Assembly (NCBI RefSeq): GCF_006740685.1 | Contig: NZ_CP035425.1 | Coordinates: forward strand, 473,687 to 537,686 | Origin: Candidatus Nitrosopumilus sp. SW | GTDB taxonomy: Archaea > Thermoproteota > Nitrososphaeria > Nitrososphaerales > Nitrosopumilaceae | Length of the DNA stretch: 64,000 nt | Direction of reading: 5' to 3' | Shown here: positions 16,752 to 24,716 of the stretch, one piece after another | Layout: the number at the start of each line of letters is the position of its first letter | Position numbering within the stretch: position 1 is the first letter of the stretch | Position numbers and translations under genes: made by a program | Notes under the pieces: generated by a model | Database searches by the model: none | What the model was told of the DNA's origin: nothing | What the model saw: only the letters and a program-made list of their open reading frames with translations

Positions 16752-16931
16752 TCACAGTTTTTGCCAACAATTAGTTGCACCACATTGACCACAGCTTGAC
16801 TTTTTGTTCCATTTTACAAAATCCTTGTCAGATGGAATTTTGACTACAGTAATTCTTTCACAACCACTGCATTTTACCTTGATTGGAATATTTCCCTCAT
16901 TGCCACCTACAAACAAATCTTTGAAGCCCAT
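16752..16931 (-). CDS. Small zinc-ribbon protein next to the helicase
   Basis: The 59-residue protein has CSGCERI (residues ~21-24) and CGQCGATNC (~47-53), so a zinc ribbon with an extra Cys. I take the ATG at 16931; a TTG at 16940 would add three residues. The ATG lies 9 nt past the helicase stop on the same strand, so it is probably the last gene of a helicase transcript and may serve the same DNA-handling process. No specific family is recognised. Confidence 0.72.
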   Translation of the reverse strand: MGFKDLFVGGNEGNIPIKVKCSGCERITVVKIPSDKDFVKWNKKSSCGQCGATNCWQKL

Positions 16932-16940
16932 GATTAACAA

Positions 16941-19577
16941 CTAAACAAATACTGCAAAAAAATCTATTGCATCCTTTTTTGATAGTTCCTTATTTTTTGT
17001 CTGGCAATAATTGTTAGTAAACGTGCATTTAGGACATCCACCCCATTTTTGACCATCTGTAATTGCCTTTTTCTGCTTTGAATCCACTGGACAATCACAA
17101 TCATGTAATAGTGAAAAACAGGTTTTTAATATTTTCTCAAAATCTTCATAAATAATCTTACTGCACCCATTAAAGCCATCTGAAGAATTATCATAAAGAT
17201 AGATTATTCCATTTTCATAGTACACGTCAATGTCATTTGACTCAGATTTTGTGATGATTTTTGCAGCATTAATCAATACATGACAAATGGTATGAATTCT
17301 AGAATCATTTGCAATCTGGCTCTTTGTTTCAGATGACTTTGTAATAAATTCAGATGGAACAATGATACTTACAGAGGAATGCTTTGACTTCCAGTTAAAA
17401 TTCCTCCAAGATGGAATTGTGCTTCCATTAAAAGTCTGAAAGTTCTCAGCTGCATCGTTATAGTTTCCTTTAAGATAACCAGTAATAGTCCGACTAAGTT
17501 CTATTATCCCATAACGTAAAGATAGTTTGTTCTTTTTCACAACAACATCTCTGTGTGCAGCATTTCTCTCAGATGTCTGCAAGATAGAGGTTCTAACAAT
17601 AGGAATTGTTCTTTTCTGATTCTCATATGATTTTTTCAGATATGCACGTGCGCCGTTCTGAGATTTTCTCAGAGAGATTACCTCATAGTTTTGTTTATTG
17701 AAATGATAAATTGCGTTTTGATGTAATTGGTAATATCCAACAGGAACTCCACGAGTTCCAATTTTTCTAGAATTCAAATAAATTGCAATCTCACCTGATG
17801 AACCACGAAGATTTACACTATTTGCAAAATCAAAGAACTGTGATTTGTCTGAAGACACGGAAGCTTCTGCCTCAACTTCAATTGATTCTTCATGTTTGTC
17901 TGAAATTATAGAGTTTTTCTTATTGATTGGAATTACATGGTCTTGTGAGAGATATTCATCTATGTGTCTAGCAAAGTAATGACACGCTGCATCATCAGGG
18001 TCAAGTACACAAATGGCATAAGATTTCTGTCCCATCCTACCTGCACGTCCTATTCTCTGTACAAAGGAATCATATTCATTTTTGAAGGCCGAAATTACCA
18101 CATCAACATGACCAATATCGATTCCAAGCTCCAAAGTAGGAGTACATGATAGTGCATCTAATTCTCCTGCCTTCATTTGTGATTCGTAGAGTTTTCTGTT
18201 ATTTTGATCCAAACCGCCACGATGAATTTGGATTCTAATCCCATCATTTGCAGACTCTACATTTGATGCAAGAAATTCTGCATCATTGTGTGAGTTGCTA
18301 AAGATTAGTTGTGTGGAATGATTCTTGTAGCAAATTGATGCCAGCATCTCCATTGTTGTTCTCTGTCCAAATTTACGAGGTATTACAAATAACATGTGCA
18401 TGTTTCTTTTTCGACGAGTTACACTTTTGATAAATGAGAATGATTCAGGAGGCAAATCAAACATGTTTGAGAAAAATTCTCTAGAGTTATCCAAAGTAGC
18501 TGAAGAACCAACAAACTGTACATCTCCCATGTATCTCTTCATTCTTTGCAAGACATGATACACATTGGAGCCATGAAAACTAGTGTAGGAGTGGGCTTCA
18601 TCCATAACTATTATCTTTGCATTCTTGAATAGTTCATTCCATTTTTTGTCTTGTAGAATCAAATGGTAATTGATAAAATCAAAGTTTGTTGCAATTATTA
18701 ATGATTTTTTTGCAGCATCTGCAATTATCATGTCTTTGTATTCAGAGCTTTGCCCTCCATGAATAGAATAGATATCAACTGTACTTTTCAATCCACAGTT
18801 TTCAATTAGTTTTGAGATTTTTGAAACTTGGTCATCAATTAGTGCATTTAATGGATATACAAAAAGAGCAAAGACTCCAGGTTTTTTTTCTTGTGAAATT
18901 TTTTCCAAAATTGGAATACTAAATGCTTCAGTCTTTCCAGAACCAGTGGGTGCAGAAATTATAGAGTTTTTTCCATCTAAAATCAAACGAACAGATTCTT
19001 CTTGAAAAGGCAATAATCCAGTAAAGCCATACTTTACAATTCCTTTTAGAATATTCTCAGATAGGACATCATCAAGTTTTGCAATTGGTATTTTTTCAGG
19101 TTCAGGGGAAACCATATTCTCATAATGAACTATACCTAAGGATTCTTCTTTGTGACCTTGAACTAATTCACGAATTATCAGATCATCATCAATAAGAGAT
19201 TGTGGGATTTTTGAAACATCGTAAAGAATTTCATTGGAGATAGGAATTACAATTTTTGGCGTAGTTTCTTTTTTCTTTATTTGTTTTATTTCATCAGGAA
19301 TGTATTCAGATTCTGCAGGGCCACCACAGTTGTGTGGTTCATCAGTCCTAGAATCAATTGGGATAAATTTTCCACTATCGGATTTGAATTCCTCATCCCA
19401 GTAAATTTCAGCTCCGCATCCTTTGGAACAGGGTTTTGTTTTTCCTGAATAATTCATTCCATATGTAGGGCGTTTTGGAATTATCATTTCAGGATTACAT
19501 TTTGGACAAATTCCAGGACCACCTACATCTTCAAAGTTTTGTGTAAGCTTTGTATCACATTTTGAGCAAAATTTCAT
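16941..19577 (-). CDS. Superfamily 2 DEAD/DEAH-box helicase, Lhr/Hrq1-like, with zinc ribbons
   Basis: The 878-residue ATP-dependent helicase starts with an N-terminal zinc ribbon (CSKCD...CPKC, residues 4-30). RecA-like domain 1 has Q-region/LPFQEE, Walker A TGSGKTEAF (~residue 210), motif II DEAHSYTS and motif III SSATLDN. Domain 2 has TPTLELGIDIG and motif VI QRIGRAGRMGQ. The C-terminal ~300 residues end in a Cys cluster (CDCPVD, CPKC, CQTK) like the MrfA/Hrq1 family with DUF1998-type tails. Such enzymes unwind DNA 3'-5' in repair. No endonuclease domain is present. It probably heads the transcript that also holds the small ribbon gene at 16752. Confidence 0.9.
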   Translation of the reverse strand: MKFCSKCDTKLTQNFEDVGGPGICPKCNPEMIIPKRPTYGMNYSGKTKPCSKGCGAEIYWDEEFKSDSGKFIPIDSRTDEPHNCGGPAESEYIPDEIKQIKKKETTPKIVIPISNEILYDVSKIPQSLIDDDLIIRELVQGHKEESLGIVHYENMVSPEPEKIPIAKLDDVLSENILKGIVKYGFTGLLPFQEESVRLILDGKNSIISAPTGSGKTEAFSIPILEKISQEKKPGVFALFVYPLNALIDDQVSKISKLIENCGLKSTVDIYSIHGGQSSEYKDMIIADAAKKSLIIATNFDFINYHLILQDKKWNELFKNAKIIVMDEAHSYTSFHGSNVYHVLQRMKRYMGDVQFVGSSATLDNSREFFSNMFDLPPESFSFIKSVTRRKRNMHMLFVIPRKFGQRTTMEMLASICYKNHSTQLIFSNSHNDAEFLASNVESANDGIRIQIHRGGLDQNNRKLYESQMKAGELDALSCTPTLELGIDIGHVDVVISAFKNEYDSFVQRIGRAGRMGQKSYAICVLDPDDAACHYFARHIDEYLSQDHVIPINKKNSIISDKHEESIEVEAEASVSSDKSQFFDFANSVNLRGSSGEIAIYLNSRKIGTRGVPVGYYQLHQNAIYHFNKQNYEVISLRKSQNGARAYLKKSYENQKRTIPIVRTSILQTSERNAAHRDVVVKKNKLSLRYGIIELSRTITGYLKGNYNDAAENFQTFNGSTIPSWRNFNWKSKHSSVSIIVPSEFITKSSETKSQIANDSRIHTICHVLINAAKIITKSESNDIDVYYENGIIYLYDNSSDGFNGCSKIIYEDFEKILKTCFSLLHDCDCPVDSKQKKAITDGQKWGGCPKCTFTNNYCQTKNKELSKKDAIDFFAVFV

Positions 19578-19651
19578 GAATGTGTTTTTGTTAGAGATAC
19601 CATTAATGAAGATATGATAATTTTCAAATTAACATGGGATCAATGTTGATT

Positions 19652-19885
19652 CTAGTTTACACCTTTTCTTCTAGAAAGTTTTTCTGCTGGAAAGTTTGAT
19701 GTTTTATCAAACTCTTCGGCTTTTACCTTTATAGCATCTCTTTCTTCTTGGGTCTGCTCACGAATTATCACATCTTCAGCATCAGTGTAATTTTGACATT
19801 TGTTGCACAACCAAAGGGTTCCCTTATCAGATTCACTATACTGAGGATAGCGTCGTTCTTCGCACTGCTTACAGAAAAGAGGCAT
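19652..19885 (-). CDS. Small zinc-ribbon protein (RPB9/TFS N-terminal-like)
   Basis: The 77-residue protein begins MPLFCKQCEERRYPQ, with CKQC (residues 5-8) and CNKC (residues ~27-30) separated by ~18 residues, followed by a charged helical tail. The opening resembles the N-terminal zinc ribbon of archaeal TFS/RPB9-type factors, but the C-terminal catalytic ribbon is missing. I choose the ATG at 19885 because the CTTAAT box at 19910-19915 is exactly 24 nt upstream; a farther start at 19909 would lie next to that box. The function is unknown. Confidence 0.75.
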   Translation of the reverse strand: MPLFCKQCEERRYPQYSESDKGTLWLCNKCQNYTDAEDVIIREQTQEERDAIKVKAEEFDKTSNFPAEKLSRRKGVN

Positions 19886-19909
19886 GATTTTAGATAAAAT
19901 ATTTCTCAA

Positions 19910-19915
19910 ATTAAG
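19910..19915 (-). promoter_or_regulatory. CTTAAT TATA-like box of the 19652-19885 gene
   Basis: CTTAAT on the minus strand is followed by 24 nt and the ATG of the zinc-ribbon gene. It fixes the choice of start codon. Confidence 0.55.
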
Positions 19916-19925
19916 CGTATTGGCT

Positions 19926-20120
19926 TCATTCCAATTCAGATAGAATCAGATCACGTTTTTTATGCAGATTCTCCAGATTCTTCTCCAATCGGCGCAGGGT
20001 TTCTGAATTATAATTGGATTTCTTGATTTCAGATTCTTTATGTTCTTTCAGTTTCTTGATTCGATTTTCAGTATCATCCAAAGCTTCTTTGAGTGCTGCA
20101 ACATCTTTTTCAAAAGACAA
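19926..20120 (-). CDS. Small coiled-coil protein
   Basis: The 64-residue protein is almost entirely heptad-patterned charged helix (VAALKEALDDTENRIKKL and LRRLEKNLENLHKKRDLI) with a short break around KSNYNSE, so a helical hairpin or antiparallel coiled coil is likely. It has no Cys and no membrane segment. The start is TTG at 20120, preceded at about 26 nt by CCTTAAT on the same strand. The partner is unknown. Confidence 0.7.
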   Translation of the reverse strand: MSFEKDVAALKEALDDTENRIKKLKEHKESEIKKSNYNSETLRRLEKNLENLHKKRDLILSELE

Positions 20121-20147
20121 GTTACATAATTTTGAATAATTATCAAA

Positions 20148-20402
20148 TTAAGGGTTTATGGAATAAAGATCTCTTTGACTCCACTGCTCTTTTTGATAAT
20201 CTGTCCCAAAGACATCAAGGGATTTTGTAATACATTCTTCTTGTTCAATTCCCTGTTGAAACAATTTTTTACAATCATCTACTGCAAGTTGTAAATTCCT
20301 TTGATTGCGTTCTGCAACATACAAATCATAATTTGAGCTGCCCATAATTCCAATAATTATTGCAACTACAACTACAACAGATAAAGGAATTAGTGGTCTC
20401 AT
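20148..20402 (-). CDS. Small membrane-anchored protein
   Basis: The 84-residue protein has an N-terminal hydrophobic helix LIPLSVVVVVAIIIGIMG (~residues 4-21) acting as signal anchor, then a ~60-residue external helical domain with two Cys (DDCKKLF and EECITK) that could pair. Its ATG overlaps the stop of the upstream 35-residue membrane frame by an ATGA junction, suggesting coupled translation. The family is not recognised. Confidence 0.7.
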   Translation of the reverse strand: MRPLIPLSVVVVVAIIIGIMGSSNYDLYVAERNQRNLQLAVDDCKKLFQQGIEQEECITKSLDVFGTDYQKEQWSQRDLYSINP

Positions 20403-20506
20403 CGTCCTGAAATATAAGCCACATACAATGCTATTGAAACAACACTAGATACACCAATAATAATTCCAAGTTCTCTTTTAGAAAAAACTGCAGTTCTGTA
20501 ACTCAA
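20399..20506 (-). CDS. 35-residue single-helix membrane peptide
   Basis: A TTG at 20506-20504 opens a frame of 35 residues: a short polar start (MSYRTAVFSKREL), a hydrophobic helix GIIIGVSSVVSIALYVAYI, and a basic end SGR. Its TGA overlaps the ATG of the downstream membrane gene by 4 nt, which suggests that the two membrane proteins are made together. The frame is short and the start uncertain, so confidence is limited. Confidence 0.42.
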   Translation of the reverse strand: MSYRTAVFSKRELGIIIGVSSVVSIALYVAYISGR

Positions 20507-20538
20507 TGAATAAGTTACGTTGTTACAGAATTTAGGGG

Positions 20539-21678
20539 TTAGGATTCACAACCAATTCCGTTATTGTCCCCATCAAAGTTGTGAGGATCAGGTGATAGTA
20601 CAGTAAATTTCTTGTAAACAACATCTACACAATTCAAGTCAGGTGGGGGTGATGGAATACAAAAATCAGGATATGATGCATCACAGTTGTTTTGACTATC
20701 AAGTGCAGGAGTTGAAGATGGAATGTGTTGACATCCATGTTTTTGAGCCCAAAAATAATGCTCAAATTCTGATTTTTCACAAAACTCTGAACTTAGATAT
20801 CCTAATCCCGAATCCAGTAATTCTTGATTAAGAGATAATCCATTACAGTATATTGCACCAAGCATTCTGCCATGACTTCCTTCAGTCTGTTTGTCATCTT
20901 CATCAACTAGCACAAAAGAGTCAACTGGGCATATTGTCTGAATAAAATTTCTAGCTTCAACGCCGTTTACCTCATCAAGTTCAGGAGCTGATGCCAATGC
21001 AAACCGAATTGATTTTCCATCAACATGAATTGTATCACCATCAACAATTTTGGTTACATACCCAGATAGGCATTCAGCATATCCTTTACAATCATCAGGA
21101 TTTGCATAATTTCTGAATTCAGGAATTCGTGGCTCTACATAACATTCACCACGATGTTTCATTGCCATGTGCTCGGCATTTAATCCACAAAGATTACCAT
21201 AAGTTATTCCATCAACACCACATACAGGGTTGTACTCCATTGTACATGCAATTGCAGGTTTTTCAGAATACCAACCACGATGTTTCATCTTTTCAATAGA
21301 TGTATTATTGATACAAACTGGTGTTGCATCATGTTTGAACATCAATTGTTTTCCCTCAACACAGATAATATTTTCAGCTGAAATTCCAGCATGTTTTTGG
21401 TGAAGTGGTCTGAGGTATTCTTTGATTACTCCATCCATCATGCATAATCTTCCGGCATATGCACCAGGTCCACATCTATCATCAAGTACACAAATCCCAT
21501 CCAAAGAAGCAAATCCAGGGGCACACATTCCCATGTAGGATTTGTGATGTTTCATCTCATTTAGCATTCCATGATGTCCAGAATATTCAGGATGTGAGGG
21601 TGCAAAGATAGGAGCAGGGATCAGTAAAACAAAGGCAATTACAACAATAATAATTTCTCTCAACAACATCACTAGCAT
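20539..21678 (-). CDS. Secreted Kazal-type domain fused to thermonuclease (SNase) domain with Excalibur-like tail
   Basis: The 379-residue exported protein has a signal peptide (~residues 1-26), a Cys- and His-rich region, a Kazal-type protease-inhibitor module with PVCGVDGITYGNLC (~145-180), then a staphylococcal-nuclease-like domain (~205-315) starting VTKIVDGDTIHVDG. By eye, the catalytic Arg (IRF), Glu (APEL) and Arg (HGRMLGAIYCNG) of SNase are kept, but the calcium ligand equivalent to Asp40 is Ser (ALASAPEL). The last ~20 residues (FDGDNNGIGCES) match the Excalibur calcium-binding pattern. The probable role is extracellular nucleic-acid cleavage, with the Kazal part protecting it or inhibiting proteases. 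The exact start within MLVMLLREI is uncertain. Confidence 0.85.
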   Translation of the reverse strand: MLVMLLREIIIVVIAFVLLIPAPIFAPSHPEYSGHHGMLNEMKHHKSYMGMCAPGFASLDGICVLDDRCGPGAYAGRLCMMDGVIKEYLRPLHQKHAGISAENIICVEGKQLMFKHDATPVCINNTSIEKMKHRGWYSEKPAIACTMEYNPVCGVDGITYGNLCGLNAEHMAMKHRGECYVEPRIPEFRNYANPDDCKGYAECLSGYVTKIVDGDTIHVDGKSIRFALASAPELDEVNGVEARNFIQTICPVDSFVLVDEDDKQTEGSHGRMLGAIYCNGLSLNQELLDSGLGYLSSEFCEKSEFEHYFWAQKHGCQHIPSSTPALDSQNNCDASYPDFCIPSPPPDLNCVDVVYKKFTVLSPDPHNFDGDNNGIGCES

Positions 21679-21699
21679 AATTCATTCAATTAAGAATAT

Positions 21700-22302
21700 C
21701 TAGAAAGAATTCTCAAATGCTACCTCATCCAAATGTAACTGGCCACCACGAGGTGCTGCATCTTCTGCTCTTTTGCCAACTACTACCATCATTACAATAA
21801 GATGACTTTCTGGTAGGTTGATCACTTTGGCAAGTTCATCATACTCAAAGCCTACCATTGGACATGAATCAAGGCCCATGTCTCTAGCTGCAAGCATTAT
21901 TGTTTGAGCTGCCATACCACAAGAGCGAATTGCTTCATCTCTTTGTGCTTGAGTATCAGAAGAGTATTTTCTCTCAAGACTAGCTTTTACTAGTTCTTGT
22001 TTTTCTGTAGGATGATTCTTCCAGTAACGTAGTGGTTCAGTCTTCCATGCAGTCATATCACCACAAAGTACAACAACTAAGGAACCGTCTTTTGGTTGAG
22101 CTTGTCCCCTAGCAGCTTCTGAAATTTTTTCTTTAACATCTTTTTCAGTGACATAAACAAATCTCCAGTTTTGTTGATTGTAACTAGTTGGAGACAGTAT
22201 TACATGCTCCATGAGTTTCTTGACTTCATCAAGACTCATCTTGTGATTAGGATCAAATTTTTTGATAGCACGTCGAGTTGATACTGCTTCAAAAACATCC
22301 AT
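21700..22302 (-). CDS. Nitroreductase-family FMN oxidoreductase
   Basis: The 200-residue protein matches the FMN-dependent nitroreductase fold. It has the N-terminal STRRAIKKFDP motif, SPTSYNQQNWRFVYV for FMN binding, MAAQTIMLAARDMGLDSCPM in the central helix region, and VVGKRAEDAAPRGG near the end. Family members reduce nitro compounds, quinones or flavins with NAD(P)H as homodimers. The length is normal. Upstream, an ATTAAA-type element lies at 22332-22337. It is divergent from the hairpin array and the flavoprotein at 22604. Confidence 0.93.
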   Translation of the reverse strand: MDVFEAVSTRRAIKKFDPNHKMSLDEVKKLMEHVILSPTSYNQQNWRFVYVTEKDVKEKISEAARGQAQPKDGSLVVVLCGDMTAWKTEPLRYWKNHPTEKQELVKASLERKYSSDTQAQRDEAIRSCGMAAQTIMLAARDMGLDSCPMVGFEYDELAKVINLPESHLIVMMVVVGKRAEDAAPRGGQLHLDEVAFENSF

Positions 22303-22354
22303 GTAGTAAATACAAAATTTATCTAAAATAAATTAAACGAAAAGACAATTGAGA

Positions 22355-22490
22355 TTAAGATCAAGACCAAAAAGTATCTTGATGACATCTCTTATCACTT
22401 AAGATCAGAGACGATTGTGCTCTGATGACAGTGATTTTATCTTAAGGCCTGAAACGAATGTTTTCAGACGACAGACTTGTCTTTTCTTAA
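22355..22490. repeat. Three tandem ~44-nt hairpin units of unknown function
   Basis: The 301-bp gap 22303-22603 holds three consecutive units starting at 22355, 22399 and 22442. Each begins TTAAG, then an inverted repeat, then GAC, then 12-14 nt to the next TTAA. The stems differ in sequence but pair internally: ATCAAGA/TCTTGAT (22360-22366 with 22377-22383), ATCAGAG/CTCTGAT (22404-22410 with 22420-22426) and CTGAAA/TTTCAG (22449-22454 with 22462-22467). Loops are 10, 9 and 7 nt. Varying stem sequences with kept pairing and constant frame suggest a structured RNA or a tandem protein-binding array. The strand is unknown. Confidence 0.7.
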
Positions 22491-22603
22491 ACAGATTATG
22501 TGAATTTGATATTTAACCGGTACTGATAATTTCTACTAGTGGTAAATGATCTGAACAAATTCAGATAGTCTATTTATTACACCCCCGAGATTCACAAAAT
22601 ATC

Positions 22604-23617
22604 TTGAAGATTGCAGTAATGGGAATGGGTGTAGCTGGTTCCTATCTAATGGCCAGACTAAAAGACTCTGAACATGATGTTACAGGGTATGAGTTGAATC
22701 CAAAAGAAAGACATGATTCTATTTGTGCATGGGGAACAATCAAACCAATACTTACTGAATACTGTAAAAAGACAGGTAGAGACTTTAACGACTTTTTAAT
22801 CCATGATGGAAAAAATATGCATGTCAAGATGAACAATGATGTCAAGTTTGACATCGGATTACATGGATTATGCACATATGACAAGATTGGTCTAATCAAA
22901 GATTTCATTAAAGATTCGAAAATTATCTATGGAAAACCACCAACACTTGAGGAATTAGAAAAAGAGTATGATATGATAGTTGACTGTACTGGATTTCACA
23001 GAGTGTATTTACCAAAACTAAAGGAAGATTTCTTTTTGCCAACATACGAGTACAAAGTAGAATATGAAAATGGAGTTCCATATGATGACTTTTACATTGA
23101 ACCATTTCCTGGAATGTCAGGATATTTTTGGTATTTCCCACTAGGTGAAAAATGGGCCCATATTGGAGCAGGGGATTACAACAAAAATCACATTAAAGCA
23201 ACTGATGATTTTTTGAAAAAACATGGAGGCAAAGTTCTCAAGACAAAGGGAAGACCAATCAGATTGGCAACTCCAGATAGATGCAAGCCATACTATTCAG
23301 GAAAAGTTGTAGGGGTTGGAGAATCAATTGGAACAGTATATGCATTGTTAGGTGAAGGAATCATTCCGTCAATGCAATGTGTAGAATTGTTCTTAGAGAA
23401 CATGCATGATGTTAAAGCATATGAAAAGGCAGTAGAAGAACATTACAAAGTATATGCCAAAGTTTTCAATTTTGTGAGAGCAAAAATCAAAAAAGATTTC
23501 AATTTCTTCAAATCATTACCAGATTTTCTTGCAATATTTCGTTACATGAAAAAGAACGAAGACAGATTTGGAATGGATATCAAGATTGCTGACTTGATGA
23601 AAGTAGCTAAGGCCTAA
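22604..23617 (+). CDS. FAD-dependent oxidoreductase, geranylgeranyl-reductase family
   Basis: The 337-residue flavoprotein has the N-terminal dinucleotide fold KIAVMGMGVAGSYLMARL, the VDCTG motif (~residue 127), and YFWYFPLGEKWAHIGAGDY (~residues 165-185), typical of geranylgeranyl reductases. Such enzymes saturate isoprenoid chains of archaeal membrane lipids. The chain is shorter than the ~400-residue norm. The start is TTG at 22604, ~28 nt after a TATA-like TTTATTA. The hairpin array lies 114 bp upstream. It converges with the YkgJ-type gene with a 4-nt stop overlap. Confidence 0.85.
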   Translation: MKIAVMGMGVAGSYLMARLKDSEHDVTGYELNPKERHDSICAWGTIKPILTEYCKKTGRDFNDFLIHDGKNMHVKMNNDVKFDIGLHGLCTYDKIGLIKDFIKDSKIIYGKPPTLEELEKEYDMIVDCTGFHRVYLPKLKEDFFLPTYEYKVEYENGVPYDDFYIEPFPGMSGYFWYFPLGEKWAHIGAGDYNKNHIKATDDFLKKHGGKVLKTKGRPIRLATPDRCKPYYSGKVVGVGESIGTVYALLGEGIIPSMQCVELFLENMHDVKAYEKAVEEHYKVYAKVFNFVRAKIKKDFNFFKSLPDFLAIFRYMKKNEDRFGMDIKIADLMKVAKA

Positions 23618-24318
23618 GAAAAACTGACAGAACCAAAACCTTCTCTGTTTGTTCTGTTTGATGCCATGTTGTAATCATAAATTATCTTCGAATATTCCTT
23701 GAACTCTTCTTTCATTGGTTCCAAGTCTTCAGCCAAGTAGAATCCAGGGCAATCACCAGTAAATTGGTATGTTGCATGAACGCGTGGCTTTCCTTTCTCA
23801 TTTTCAAGCCAGCTAGAAAAGGGATACAGATAGCACACTCCAGGACGGTCAGGATGCATAGAGCAACCTCCTTCCTCATTCAAAAATCTACAAGATATGT
23901 GAGTACCATCATCTGCTTCAGTTTCATCTGTTTTCCTTTTGAGGTTAATCGTAGTCATTGTGGTCATTTGTCCAGAGGGTCCTGGTTCAGAATAGGTAAC
24001 AGTTAGAGTTTCATTTTTGATAAACTCTGAGGGTTTTTGATATTTCAATCCCTTGCCAATTGTAATCAAATCATCAGAAGTTAGTGGTAATCTTCCTTGG
24101 CGGTCACAACAATTGTGACAATCAGGCCAAAAACATTTCCAAAGAATAAATTTTTTTTCAGAATTAAGATAAGGTACATGGAACACAACATCTTTTACTT
24201 TAATTGGTCTGTCAGATACATCAGTAATTTTTCCCAGCATAAAGTTTCGAAGTATAGGATCTACATCCCAATCTTTTTGTAGTAAATCTAGTGACTCTTC
24301 AATCTCCTTTTGGGACAA
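23614..24318 (-). CDS. YkgJ-family Cys-cluster protein
   Basis: The 234-residue soluble protein carries the zinc/iron-chelating Cys cluster of the YkgJ/UPF0153 type: CHNCCDRQGRLPLT (~residues 69-75) followed by CRFLNEEGGCSMHPDRPGVC (~residues 142-161), in which the spaced Cys residues should hold an Fe-S or metal site. A further Cys lies at TGDCPGFY. Biochemical function is unknown for the family. The N-terminal ~60 residues are helical. The gene is divergent from the 106-residue protein at 24350. Confidence 0.88.
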   Translation of the reverse strand: MSQKEIEESLDLLQKDWDVDPILRNFMLGKITDVSDRPIKVKDVVFHVPYLNSEKKFILWKCFWPDCHNCCDRQGRLPLTSDDLITIGKGLKYQKPSEFIKNETLTVTYSEPGPSGQMTTMTTINLKRKTDETEADDGTHISCRFLNEEGGCSMHPDRPGVCYLYPFSSWLENEKGKPRVHATYQFTGDCPGFYLAEDLEPMKEEFKEYSKIIYDYNMASNRTNREGFGSVSFS

Positions 24319-24349
24319 TAAGTTATAACATCATTTGCAGATGTTATTA

Positions 24350-24670
24350 ATGTTGAGTGAAAAAGGCAAGTATGCTTCAGCTACAGAAAACAGAAGATTT
24401 GTCTGGTCAGAAATAATTTGGCCTTTAATTTTAGAAATCAACGATGTTGCATTTACTTTAAAACAATTCCAAGATAAACGTGACAAGATTTGCCAACAGT
24501 ACAATCTCTCAATTAATGTCCCGTCAAGAGGATTGGCATCACTACAGCAAAAAGGAATCATACTCAAAGAAGGAACACTGTATTCCATTCACTACAAATT
24601 GATTCCATATATGAGATTAAGAGCAGATTGTGATTATGCAACTGCAATTAGAGAAGTTAGACTAAAGTAA
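24350..24670 (+). CDS. Hypothetical small protein, possibly winged-helix
   Basis: The 106-residue protein has a helical first half (FVWSEIIWPLILEINDVAFT), a DKRDKICQQYNLS stretch and a region VPSRGLASLQQKGIILKEG that reads like a recognition helix plus wing, so a winged-helix DNA-binding fold is possible but unproven. The TATA-like TTATAA at 24323-24328 lies 21 nt before the ATG at 24350; alternative starts at 24335 (TTG) and 24341 (ATG) would be closer to it. It is followed by the tRNA gene. Confidence 0.68.
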   Translation: MLSEKGKYASATENRRFVWSEIIWPLILEINDVAFTLKQFQDKRDKICQQYNLSINVPSRGLASLQQKGIILKEGTLYSIHYKLIPYMRLRADCDYATAIREVRLK

Positions 24671-24716
24671 TTACAACAAATGATTATATTCTAAACATTC
24701 AAAATTTCTTTCAAGT

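Noticed and set aside
22377-22452. C/D-box sRNA reading of the hairpin region (TGATGA and CTGA present)
   Set aside because: TTGATGA and TGATGA resemble C and C' boxes and CTGA a D box, but no D' box lies about 12 nt after the first, and the C'-D gap is about 20 nt. The repeated stem layout explains the sequence better.
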